Assembly: GCA_027972325.1 (NCBI GenBank)
Contig: JAPMOS010000181.1
Location: 1-60,697 of the forward strand
Source: Paratrimastix pyriformis
Lineage: Eukaryota > Preaxostyla > Paratrimastigidae
Direction: 5' to 3'
Length of the DNA stretch: 60,697 nucleotides
Shown: piece after piece, positions 8,839-18,814 of the stretch
Layout: each line of letters starts with the position of its first letter
Numbering within the stretch: position 1 is the stretch's first letter
Notes under the pieces: generated by a model
Database searches by the model: none
The model's input: the letters and a program-made list of their open reading frames with translations, nothing else
What the model was told of the DNA's origin: nothing
Translations under genes and position numbers: made by a program

Positions 8839-10212
8839 CCAACGGGACGCTCGGATTTGAATTCAAAAGGACGCCAATGCCGGGGGGCCCAGCCCGGTGC
8901 TGCTGGTGTGGCGGGCCCGGGCGGACCCCCGGGTCGGGGGCTATACCCGGGGGGGTGACATGTCGAAGGGGCCTGCATGTGGGCACCTGCGCCCCGAAGA
9001 GCTGGCTTGTTTGCAGTGTGCAGGGGACCCCTTGGCCACTCTGGGGCGGGCACCAGACCCGGGCTCGGACGCACCGGGCTGAGCGGGGTTGATGAAGTGT
9101 CCTCACCCGGACCCCCCCCTTTCGTCTTTCGGCTATGGTTGTTGGTCATGTGGATGGATCTGGACGGCAAACCGCTAGTGCCCCGTAATCTACACCCCAT
9201 GGGGCCTCTGCGAATGTATCCAGAACCGGGCGCTGACGCACACTCGGGCGTGGGTGGACATCCGAACCCGGGTCATGCCGAGGACTGACTTCCGATGTCC
9301 ACCCACGCCCGAGTGTGCGTCAGCGCCCGGTTCTGGATACATTCGCAGAGGCCCCATGGGGTGTAGATTACGGGGCTAGCGGTTTGCCGTCCAGATCCAT
9401 CCACATGACCAACAACCATAGCCGAAAGACGAAAGGGGGGGGTCCGGACGAGTACACTTCATCATCCCCACTCAGCCCGGTGCGTCCAAGACCGGGTCTG
9501 CTGCCCGCCCCAGAGTGCCCGAGGGACCCCCTGCAGACTGCAAACAAGCCAGCTCTTCGGGGCGCAGGTGCCCACATGCAGGCCCCTTCGACATGTCACC
9601 CCCCCGGGTATAGCCCCCGACCCGGGGGTCCGCCCGGGCCCGCCACACCAGCAGCACCGGGCTGGGCCCTGCCCTACTACCCCATAGGCACCCCAGACCC
9701 AGGCCCCGGGGGGGCCCCTTGGGGGCCCTTCGGACGGGGATGGGGTAATTTTCTATACAAGGGGCGTGCGCGTCCTTTCTAATGACCCCGTTCACAAATC
9801 TTCTCTCCGGCTTTTGTCGGAGGAAAAACTCAAGCCAGTGAAGGTCATTCTCCACCTGGATGGGCGCCTCGCCCAAGGCCCCCTTTGGCCAACGAATCTC
9901 GTGGTTGATGTTGGGCGGGTATCGCACGGCTCCAGCCGGACCCGCCCAGCCGTAGTCCAGCACGCACAACCACGGATCAGCGGTGGGAGGCGCGCGCGCG
10001 AGGCCGACGTTGCACCGACGGAGGTCACCGTTGGCCAGGCCTTGGGCGTGGAGCTCCTCGACCGCGGCTCCGAGGCGGGCCACGTGTGCCTTCCGTTCGG
10101 CAACCGCCATGTCGGACCAGGACGTAAAGGAGACATCGGCCATGACCACAAGAATGTAGTCCCCCGTGGGATCGTCGGGGAGCATAGCCGCGGCAGTGGC
10201 AGTGGCAGTGGC

Positions 10213-10277
10213 AGGGCCGGGGGTGGTGGTGGTGGTGGTGGTGGTGGTGGTGGTGGTGGTGGTGGTGGTGGTGGTGG
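10213..10277. repeat. GGT trinucleotide repeat
   Basis: About 20 GGT units within the broken Crinkler-type gene, giving a poly-Thr run when read on the minus strand. The sister gene has only an Ala/Pro stretch at the corresponding place, so this is a local expansion. Confidence 0.9.
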
Positions 10278-10612
10278 CTCCGGGGGCGAGGAAGAGGGGC
10301 CGCATGGAGGGCAGCTCATAGCAAGCGATGAGGGGCGGGGCGAACCCCCTGTGCATGGCGAAATGATGGGCCCGCAGCCCGTACCGTTCTTTGGCGATCT
10401 TCAAGATAATCGGCGCCGCGAACCCATCAGGGCCCTGCAAAAAGGTCGGTGGTCAGGAAACAGGCGGCGAGGAAGGCGGGGACCACAGACGGGGGGCAGC
10501 CGCGCTCGGAAACAGAGAGCCTGGCCGATCCGCTCGATGGGGGAGCACACACGTAAGGGCAGCGGCTCGGGGCGGGGCTCGGCTGTGCTCGCGGGGTACG
10601 GTGGGTGGTGCT

Positions 10613-10745
10613 GGCGGAGGGGCGGATGGCTGGTCGTGGGACGGGGCGGAGGGCTGGTCGTGGGACGGGGCGGAGGGCTGGTCGTGGGACGGGGCGGATG
10701 GCTGGTCGTGGGACGGGGCGGAGGGCTGGTCGTGGGACGGGGCGG
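10613..10745. repeat. 24-bp minisatellite
   Basis: Five to six units close to GGAGGGCTGGTCGTGGGACG plus GGGC, alternating between GGATGG and GGAGGG variants. It lies in the proline-rich linker between the nuclease and kinase parts of the broken Crinkler-type gene and is absent from the sister copy. Confidence 0.85.
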
Positions 10746-11450
10746 GGGAGACAGGCCGCTGGTCCAGGAAGAAGAATGGGAGGGCTCACTGCCACCCCCC
10801 CCCTGTGTGAGACGCCTGGTCCTCCAAGGCGCCGAGGGAGCGCGTGAGAGTGCGGAGGGCACGCCGAAGGGCAGTGAACAACTTCCCCAGGTGGCGGAGG
10901 TCCTTCGGGAACGGGAGGGCGTTCGCGGAGGCCAATTCTTCGATGAAGATGCCCTAAGAACGCATTTGAGAAAAAAAAAAAAAAGAAGGGGGGGGGGGGG
11001 AAGCGGGCAGACTCCGACGGTGAACACGGCTGCTGAAACGGTGATCGAGGGGCCCCCGATTTGCACCAAAAAGGTGCTGCACGGGCCCACGGGGGAGGCA
11101 TCATTCCACATGTCACTGTAATACTTCATCAGCTGATAAATGGATCCGCCGGTGGCCTCTCGTTTGAACGCAAGGATCATTGCTGGGAGCCGGCCGCGCA
11201 CCATGTACGCGAAGTCACAGCGCCAAGTCACAGCGCCAACGTTCACCCTCTGGAACGGCGATCACTCAAAGGCTGATGGAGCGCTCTTCGGAGGGCCATC
11301 TCGTCCCACAGTTCGCGGGCGGCCTGCGTGAGGAGCCCAATCAACGAGTGCAGCGGTGGCGCAAACAGGTCGTTGGGCGGGTCGGAGTTGTAACACTCCT
11401 GGTAAAATTACATGAAGGCCTTGCCGACCAGTTGGGGCGGGAAGGGAACT

Positions 11451-12222
11451 GGCCCGCCACGACCGGGTGGTCCGCCGACTCTGGGCCTGGTTCGGCGGGC
11501 AACGCGACTGGGTCACGCGGCACTACATGGGCGTGTCGGCAACCAACTGTGCGCCCGCCTTCCCACCCTCCCTGCTGGCCAAGCTCCCCGCCGCCCTCCG
11601 CGACGTGCACCCCGACCTGGTGCTGCAGTCCCGCGGCTCTGACGGCACCTGGTGGCTGCTCGACGTGGCCGTCACTGGCCAGACTCACGACTGGCCGGCG
11701 CAGGCGGCGGCCAAGGCGGCCCACTACGTCGCCCTCTGCCAGGCCGTCACGGAGGCCACCGGGCAGCCCTGCCGCGCGGTGCCGGTGATCCTGTCGGCCC
11801 GAGGGACCGTGCCCCGGGCCACATGCCAGGCCCTGTCGCGGCTGACACCGGCCGACCCCCCTGCCGCGCGAACCGACCTCCAGCGGGCCCTCTCCTCCGT
11901 CTCGACCCTTCTGGTTCGGGACGCCCTCGCGCTCATGACCATGCGCAACGGCGCAGCTGCCGCGGTGGGCCCCGCGCCCTGGCCACGCCGTAGCGGCCGC
12001 CCGGGGCCCGACCCACCCCACCCGCCCCTGAGCACCCCTCCCCAACACCCACACCCATCACCGGGCGGCCCCGCCACCAGGCGGGCCCCCGGCCGGGAGG
12101 AGCCATCGTACGGGTCATTTGGCCCGGCCCCCCCCCGGAGTGTAACGCATGGCGCGAAGGCGCGAGTCAGCTTTCTCTTGAACTTGTCGCCTGCGCCCTC
12201 GCAAATACACAGCATGTTCTCT
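11451..12222 (+). mobile_element. 5'-truncated RLE-type LINE, 3' end, copy with open C-terminal frame
   Basis: A plus-strand frame runs from the RHDRVVRRLWAWFGG region through VHPDLVLQSRGSDGTWWLLD (the PD...D core of a restriction-like endonuclease) and VALCQAVTEATGQPCRAVPV to a Pro/Arg-rich tail. The restriction-like endonuclease nicks target DNA in R2/CRE/Dualen-like LINEs. The 3' end reads CACAGCATGTTCTCT at 12,222. It starts abruptly at 11,451, the usual 5' truncation. It interrupts the minus-strand Crinkler-type gene, and a short GGGCC-type match at both edges may be the target duplication. The fragment is almost identical to 43,156-44,068, which has a small deletion that this copy lacks. 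Confidence 0.8.
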
Positions 12223-12499
12223 CTGGGCCCAGAGTCGTCATGTGCAGGGTCCCATTTTTGTAACGCTCGATGAGGGCGCCGCGGCGAGACGGGTCACAGT
12301 ATGCGGAGGCAGACGCAAGGCCGCTGCGGAAATCACGTAACAAGGATTGACCTGTACGGCAAGAAGGCAGGTCAGAGGCAGGGGGATGGAGAGGAGGTGA
12401 GGGAGGGTGTGGGCTGAGAGGGCGTTGGGCCCGCCAGAGGGCGGGCATGCGCCGGGCGACTGGAGCATTAAGCTCTGGTCTGCCAATTGGAGCCTGCAC

Positions 12500-14740
12500 C
12501 TGCTCGGTAATTTCGGTTGCCGGGGTGGGTTTGTATAAAAAAAAAAAAAAAAGGAGAGGAGGTCCAGACGCGGATCACTGGAGGCGGAGGCGCCGACGTC
12601 AGCGGGCCCAGCAGGGTGATCTGAGCGTGTGAGTGGAGAAATGGGGAAATGAAACCGATCTCAAGCGGTCCTCAGGGTTGCGCGATGAGATTTGTTGTGA
12701 AGGAATATGTCTGACTGGAAGGAAACCGCAGCAGCAATGGGGGGGAGAAGAGGAACTCTGAGCACGGGGTGGCAGGCGAAACAGACGGGTCTCCGCGAGA
12801 ATGCGAGCCGTGTCAGGATAAGGCAGAGAGTTGCATGTCGCGGGAGATGGAGCGTGGAGGTGGAGCGTGGAGGTGGAGCGTGGAGGTGGCGGGGGGGGGG
12901 GGGGGGGGGGGGGGGGGATGGAGCCGCAGACCCGGCGGCGAGTCCATTGACCTCGCCCTCGTACGTGTCCCCTGGGGGGGATGGCAGATCGCGGAGACGG
13001 GCATGTGAAAGGCGGCCTCAGAATACACGAGGATGGTGAGGGTGGTGAGGGTGGTGAAGGGGGGGGGGGGGGGGGGGGGCTGCCGGGGCACCAAAGACGG
13101 ACCGTATTCCAGCTTGAGCGCGCCCAGGTATCGCTGCCCGCGCACCTCGGGCTGGGGCGGGTGGAACCCTTGCGCCAGCGACCCTGCCCCCGAGGACATG
13201 GGCCGGGGGGGTACGGTCGACGTCCCCCGCCGGGTGGTGGAGGCGAAGGAGGGAGTGACGGAGGATGGGGACGGGGGCATGACCACCGAGGGGGAGGTGG
13301 CAAGTCCCCAGGTGGCGGCCGACGCGGACAAGGGGGATGGTTCCGGGGGGGGTGTATGACGGCGCCGGAATGGGAGCCACCTGGGCGACGGCGGGCGGGG
13401 TCGTGCTAACCGGGGAGGTAGTGATTCTGTCACCATTTGAAATTGCTTGTGCTTGTTCTGGTTGTTGAGTCGTGGTGGTGGAAGGATGGTGATGGGAGCG
13501 GCGGAGGGGGTGGGCATCGATGGATCTGCCGGTTGGGGTGGTGTAATTTGCATTCGAGTGATCTGTTGTTGCGTAATCGGCTCGGGAGGCGGCTGGACTA
13601 GGAGGCTGAGGTGAATTGGGTGGGAGAGGCGATGGCTGGGGAAGTCGGCGAATCTGCTCGGTTGCTCGGATCTGTTTCTGGAGTTAGCGGTAGTACTCTA
13701 GAAAAGGTTCAAATGAGAGCTGACCTGTTTTGGAGTTCGATACTTTTGGAAGATGCTGCCTGTAGGACCGCAGAAAAAAGCGCAATAAGCACCGACCTCT
13801 TCCAGACTGCTCATTAAACCCGAGTGAAAGAAACGAAGAGCACCCGGGAAAACCGAAACTCGAACGGAGAGGTAGCCCTAAAGATGGCGCCCGGACGGGT
13901 CAAGTGGCCGAAAAAATAAAACCAGACCAGAAGAGCCACCGAACCGGTGGTCGAGAGCGCGGAGGAGGAGAAAAGGTGTCGATGTTGTTGCCATGCTATA
14001 GGCCGAATACTCGATTTCGATTGTGCTTGGAAAAGGAACAGACGGGACGAGAGAGGTCCGACAAGAGCGCTGTGGATCGAACTCCCAGGGGATCAGCGTT
14101 TTGAACCCGAAAACATCGCGGGCGCGCTGATCTCAAAGCTCTGGAAAAAATTCATCTGGATGGACACACCCTTGTAAAAATGCAAAGGAGTCTCGTCATA
14201 TCCAATAGAGTCGCGGAAAGGGCCGCTTTTTGGTTTTCGGCTCCAGTTCCGTCGTGAGAACAATGCCGCAGGACGGATTCGTATGAAAAACGAAAAGGCC
14301 GAGCGACCCGCAGAAGAGGAGAAGATCATCTCGGCCTGGGAGGCTGCCAACATAGATATTTCTGAAAAATGCATTGAGGTCGCGACGACACAACTCGCAC
14401 AGTTCGTCTCATTCCATCTTCATTAGATTCTCGCCGGGGAAAGAATTCGTCCCGAGAAAGTCTCGAGGATTGACAGGCTTTTCGAGCTCGTCCCCACCAT
14501 TCCTGTTGGTGACAGGCCTTCCTTGATGGATCACTTTCCCAATCTGAGTCTGTTCGGGATGATGCGGCATGCCGTGCAAAGGCGGTCGGATGGCACCTGA
14601 TTATTCCCATACACACCCTCGCATAGTTCCTGGTGCGCCCGTCGCTGCCGCCCGAAGCAACGGTCAGTCTCCTTGGATTGCCTGTGTTGTTGGTTATCCA
14701 CGCATCATGTGACGGATCAATCTGTCTGTGCTAGGCATTG
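12500..14740. other. Region without a supported gene
   Basis: Long G runs occur at about 12,891-12,917 and 13,060-13,078, with an A/G homopolymer stretch near 12,537. Minus-strand sequence at 13,550-12,810 is proline-rich, and short stretches look coding (EVRGQRYLGALKLEYG; GDTYEGEVNG, faintly MORN-like). No continuous gene model can be supported. From 13,650 to 14,740 I see only short open frames in both directions and no motif I recognise. It may hold exons of a gene I cannot assemble by eye. Confidence 0.4.
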
Positions 14741-14749
14741 ATGATGGTG

Positions 14750-14754
14750 CTCTC

Positions 14755-14789
<35 letters not shown>

Positions 14790-15214
14790 ATTCCGGAAAA
14801 CCGAGCCACCGGGGCCCGTAAAAGGGGAAAGGGGGGAGAAAGGAAATCACCCAACGCACAAACAGTTGGCAGAAGGGGAGAAAGGGGTACATAGATTACC
14901 GGGGTTCACCCCTGGGTGCCAGGGGCTTACCCCCGGGCCGCCCCCCTGGTCACTTTGCCAGGGTGGGCAGTGGTGGGCGGCACGTCGGTCAGGTGCAGGG
15001 CATCGAGGCGGGCCACGGCGGGGACATCCAGACGTTCCTGATCACCACCCCTCGAGGCGGTGAGGCTTAAAGCGGGAGTTGTTTGTGTTATATCCCTAGC
15101 CTCACACTCTTCGGGGGAGATCGGGACGGGGGACGTCGCGGTCGCGAGCGGGTCTCGTGCGGAGCGCTTGGCACGATGGGCACGGCGGTTGACGGGCTTG
15201 GCCTGCTGCTTCGG

Positions 15215-15270
<56 letters not shown>

Positions 15271-15308
15271 TCCGAAAACCGAGCCACCGGGGCCCGTAAA
15301 AGGGAACA

Positions 15309-15353
<45 letters not shown>

Positions 15354-15517
15354 TCCGAAAACCGAGCCACCGGGGCCCGTAAAAGGGAACACGAGAAAGA
15401 CCGAAATCACCCAAGACACAAAAAGGGAAAACAAAAGGGAGGGAGGACCCCACCACCCCGCACACCCCTTAACGGGCGCGCACGAGAAGGTTTGCGTCGA
15501 ACACCTCGCGCACTTGG

Positions 15518-15552
<35 letters not shown>

Positions 15553-15613
15553 TCCGGAAAACCGAGCCACCAGGGCCCGTAAAAGGGGAACAAAGAGAGA
15601 AAAGAAATCACTT

Positions 15614-15660
<47 letters not shown>
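14750..15660. repeat. Cluster of four (CT)n-linked short elements
   Basis: Four (CT)n tracts (about 14,750-14,789, 15,218-15,267, 15,311-15,349, 15,520-15,547) are each followed by the same core, ATTCCG(G)AAAACCGAGCC then ACCGGGGCCCGTAAAAGGG, and often by GAAATCAC(CC)AA. A fifth plain (CT)n tract lies at 15,618-15,660. Read on the other strand, each core is a short 3' sequence ending in a (GA)n tail. This fits SINE- or LINE-3'-end fragments. Copies 2 and 3 also look like a local tandem duplication through the (CT)n tract. Between 14,880 and 15,210 the minus strand has an open, possibly coding stretch with no recognised domain. Confidence 0.7.
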
Positions 15661-15663
<3 letters not shown>

Positions 15664-15983
15664 CCTCTGCTGCATATTCACCGCCGTTGTCCCGTCACTT
15701 TCGAAATGTGTGCGCGTTTCTTGCCGAGCCTGAAGTTTTCTGATGCTTCTGCTTCTTTTGATGCTTCTGCATCGATTACAAGACGACGAAAATGATTTGC
15801 GCCCGATTGCCAAGGCCGTCAATGCGCCGTCCACTTCACTTCACACTGTGCGCGCTGTGATTATTCCGATATTTTCCCCTCATATATTCCTGTTCGCCGC
15901 GCAGTTGCCGTTGCCCCTGTCGCTGCCCCCGTCGCTCCTCAACACAACGGTCTCTTGCCCTGCTTCAAAACAGATGTGAGGGG

Positions 15984-15998
15984 CGTGTGGTGGTGGGT

Positions 15999-16060
<62 letters not shown>

Positions 16061-16066
16061 TGGTGG
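15984..16066. repeat. 7-bp minisatellite (GGTGGGC)n
   Basis: About ten units of GGTGGGC/GGTGGTG immediately upstream of the second Crinkler-type gene. G-rich on the plus strand. Confidence 0.9.
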
Positions 16067-16234
16067 CGCGCCAGAGGGTGGTCCGCTGCTGATGTCGCAC
16101 CTGGGGGAATGATGCGCGCAAATCTTCCCGTCTGCGGTCAACCCCAACCAACTGGACTCACGCCACCCCGACGTGGACACCAGGTCTGTCACCACCATCC
16201 CACTCCGTTGTTGATCCTTTTTCTTTTCTGCCAG

Positions 16235-18028
16235 CTGAGACGTTGTTGCAGGCATTCCTCTGTGGCCTTCCCTCTGCCTCCACCGTTGCCGCGCCTTCCG
16301 GCCGCGCCAAACTTCTCGCGCGCCACAAAGAGGGGAAGCTCCACATGACCCAGCTGGGCCAAGTTACCTTCCCTCCGCAACTGGTCGAACGGGCATTCAT
16401 GGAGTTCGAGCAGGAGTTTCACAGCCCCGATCCGCCCGACTACAATTTGGCTTTGCACATGCAGTCGTTCTCGGTTGTGGCCACCCGGGCCGCACTGGGC
16501 ACGTGGGATGAGAGGCGGTTTCAATCCGCGGCCCACGAGCCTCTGTGTGAACTTCTAAATGTCAAACTCGTTCCCGGAGGTGAAGGCGACTGGGGCCGGT
16601 GCGATTTGGCCTACATGGCGGACCCTCTCCTCCCTCGCCACCCCGCCATGATCATCGAGTTCAAACGCGAAGCCAACGGCGGTGCTGCTTATCAAACAGT
16701 TGTGTACTACTCCAGCATGTGGCTCAATCATCCCCTGGGCGCCTGCCCCTGCTTCCTGCTGCAAATTGGGGGCGCCTCGGTCACAGTTGCTGCTGCCATC
16801 ACCACGCCAAAGGTCTCCGCCGCATTTCTCACGAACGGTTCCATTTTCTGCGCCCTGGGCGCCTTCCGCAGGGTGTCCTGATTGAGGAATTGGCCTCTGC
16901 GAATGTTTACCCGTTTTGTTCGGGCAGGGATCTGCGCCCCGCCCTCAAGCTGTTCACTGCCCTCCGCCATGCGCTGGCAACGCTCACGCAATCGCTCCGC
17001 GCCTTGGCGTCCGAGACGTCCTGTGGGGGCACCGCTGAGGCATTCCCCTTCTTCTTTCTGGCGCAGCGGGGGCCCCACGACCAGCAGGCAGTCGCCTCCT
17101 CGGCCAGTCGTCGCACTGTCAGGGCCGACGAGGAACCGCCCTTGCGTGTGGGCCGCGCCGTCGAGCGGATTGGCGCCACGCTCTGCTTTCGGACGTGCCT
17201 CCTCGCCGTCTGCTGTGATCCCCGTCCTCTCTCCGTTTTGCGTCACCTCGATTTTCGCCGGCAGGATGATGGGCCCGCGTCGTCGCCGGTCATTGTCAAA
17301 GTGGTCCGCGGCCGCTACGGCCTCCGGGCCCATCTCGCCGCGATGCGCGCCGGGTTCGCCCCGCCCCTGATCGCCTGCTATGCGCTGCCTTCCATGAAAG
17401 CACTCTTCCGTGCCGGCGCCACCGCTGCTCCTGCTCCTGCTCCCGCGACCGATCCCACGGGTGACTATCTGCTGGTCGTCATGGCCGATGTGGCCTTCAC
17501 CCCATGGTCCGACCTGTCACCGGCCCAGCGGGCGGTCCATCTGCCCCATCTCGAAGCGGCGGTCGGGCAGCTGCATGCATTGAGACTGGTCCACGGCGAT
17601 CTGCGTAGCGGCAACGTGGGGCTCACTCGCGCCTCCCCCGACGCCCCCCAGTCGCTCTGTCTGGTCGACTTTGACTGGGCCGGCCCGGTCAACACCGTCC
17701 GCTATCCGCCCTTCATCAACAGCGCGATTCATTGGCCAGAGGGGGCTGTGAGCGAAGGCCTCATCGAGGTGGCACATGACGCCCATTGGCTCGCACTGTT
17801 TCGTCGATCGTGTGTGGAGGCTGACCTCCACGTCGGCTCGCCGGAAGTGCCCAAGGTGCCAAAGGAGGTGCCCGAGGATGAGGAGGTGCCCGAGGACGAG
17901 GAGGTGCCCAAGGACGAGGAGGTGCCCAAGGACGAGGTGCCCAAGGAGGGGTCCGAGGAGGGGTCCGAGGAGGGGTCCGAGGAGGCGATGCCGAAGAAGG
18001 AGGCGAAGGAGGCGAAGGAGGCGAAGGA

Positions 18029-18059
<31 letters not shown>

Positions 18060-18107
18060 AAGAACTCGCCTGTTCAAACTAGGTCGATGGAAAAGCGTCA
18101 CAAGTAA
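16235..18107 (+). CDS. Crinkler-type protein: PD-(D/E)xK-like nuclease plus kinase-like domain
   Basis: The first part (to about 16,812) has DLAYMAD...MIIEFKREANGG, the Asp...Glu-x-Lys pattern of restriction-type nucleases. The second part has VIVKVVRGRYGLRAH (candidate ATP-site Lys), LLVVMADVAFTPWSDL (hinge-like), VHGDLRSGNVGLT (HGDxxxxN catalytic loop) and LCLVDFDWAGPVNTVRYPP (DFD metal-binding motif), then a highly charged repetitive tail (VPKDEE, GSEE, KEAKEA repeats) ending at 18,107. Nuclease-kinase fusions of this kind are known among CR-type (Crinkler) effectors, proposed to derive from transposons. The first exon is probably missing: a polypyrimidine-CAG acceptor lies at 16,234. A 59-nt candidate intron (16,813-16,871) explains the frame change between the two parts. 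The substrate is unknown. Confidence 0.75.
16813..16871 (+). other. Candidate 59-nt intron in the Crinkler-type gene
   Basis: The segment starts GTCTCC and ends CTTCCGCAG. The broken copy at 9,796-12,490 has a GTCTGCC...TTCTTAG segment with a long pyrimidine tract at the matching place. Removal brings both genes' downstream conserved IEELASAN segment into frame with the nuclease part. Confidence 0.6.
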
Positions 18108-18284
18108 GTGATTGCGCATGATGGCTTCTCCCCGCCCCTGTTTCCGTCCAGACTTTTCCAGACCCCCCCCCCCCCCCCCGACGGCAACAGGGACTTGCGC
18201 TTCATGACCGGGGGATGTTGGTCTGGCAGTCGAGGGGTATTGGCCGCACTAACGCCCTCGCTCGTCATCGATTTTCGCGAGCAT

Positions 18285-18408
18285 CCGTCGGAGGTGGCTC
18301 CCACTGTCCCCATCGTTCGGGCTGAGAGCCTGGCCGATCTGCGTCGGAGGTGGCTCCCACTGTCCCCACCGTTCGACCGTTCGGGCTGAGAGCCTGGCCG
18401 ATCTGCGC
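18285..18408. repeat. About 60-bp tandem duplication
   Basis: Two near-identical units containing GGAGGTGGCTCCCACTGTCC and CGTTCGGGCTGAGAGCCTGG, the second with a small internal insertion. It lies downstream of the Crinkler-type gene. The rest of 18,110-18,815 has no gene I can support. Confidence 0.85.
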
Positions 18409-18814
18409 GCGGAGCCTGGAGGCGTCGGGGTACTGAAGGGGTCACAGACACCCCAGATGGAACCGCCCGGCAGGGCTCCAACACAGGGGTGCAGAAGCAT
18501 GCAGGGGTACCAGCGACAGGAGGTCGAGGGTGCCCCCTGGGGGGAGGGTGACACTCGGCGAGAGGGGGCCAGGGCTGGCGATGGTGGGGGCGGAGCGGCC
18601 GGGGAGTGGGAGAGGCGGCGGGGTGGCTGAGGAGGGGGTCAGGGTCAGGTGAGGGACGTGTGCTCTCGGGCATCACCGCCGAGGCTCGCGCCGTTTCCTG
18701 GGTCGGCAGTACCCCCGGCCCCGACTCCGGGCCGTCTACAATGCTCTGTACGCCGTCCGAAACCGGCTGGGCGTTGCGGCCCGCCCCCCCCGTGGCCACC
18801 GAGGCGGAGGCGCG

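Larger units (their letters stand above)
7449..8884 (-). mobile_element. Protein-coding retroposon family, copy 1
   Basis: The 1,436-bp insertion is flanked by a perfect 12-bp duplication, GGGCCCAGCCCG, at 7,437-7,448 and 8,885-8,896. The uninterrupted foldback arm at 9,654-9,669 has this sequence once, so it serves as the empty site. Read on the minus strand, the element starts CCCGGCATTGG, carries one gene, then a 3' region with a UUCG hairpin (7,533-7,546), and ends AGTATAACACAAC plus an AC tail. Target duplication, a simple-repeat tail and no long terminal repeats mark it as a retroposon made by target-primed reverse transcription. It encodes no RT, so it should depend on a LINE. Sister copies are at 39,435 and 46,818. 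Confidence 0.85.
7311..9795. mobile_element. Foldback element (two inverted 495-bp arms), split by a retroposon
   Basis: The right arm (9,300-9,795) is one continuous 495-bp block. Its reverse complement matches two separated pieces on the left: 7,311-7,448 and 8,885-9,266. The left arm was therefore opened by the insertion at 7,449-8,884. Without it, the element is about 1.03 kb of inverted arms around a spacer of about 30 bp. The outer ends read GTGAACGGGG...CCCCGTTCAC and are flanked by AAAT on both sides, a candidate 4-bp target duplication. No transposase is encoded. It sits within the 3' part of the Crinkler-type gene that continues from 9,796. The arms are about 95% identical, so the duplication or insertion is fairly recent. 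Confidence 0.75.
9796..12490 (-). pseudogene. Crinkler-type nuclease/kinase gene, broken copy 1
   Basis: This is a relative of the gene at 16,235-18,107. Read on the minus strand, its parts are an N-terminal segment (about 12,370-12,225), a PD-(D/E)xK-like nuclease segment with FAYMVRG and AMILAFKRE (about 11,450-11,100), a proline-rich middle, and a kinase-like domain with NGDLRRCNVGLA and LCVLDYGWAGP (about 10,440-9,800). It is broken, with several disruptions. An RLE-LINE 3' fragment is inserted at 11,451-12,222 and the foldback element at its 3' end. The family resembles the CR-type (Crinkler) effectors of fungi, oomycetes and other protists. It is a fossil: its likely age is older than either insertion it carries. 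Confidence 0.7.

Noticed and set aside
7311-9795. A single transposon whose cargo gene is the WWI-family ORF
   Set aside because: The ORF-bearing segment has its own 12-bp target duplication and the intact arm lacks it, so it is a later insertion and not cargo.
12810-13100. MORN-repeat protein (GDTYEGEVNG)
   Set aside because: Only one weak unit, next to long G runs. Not enough to call.
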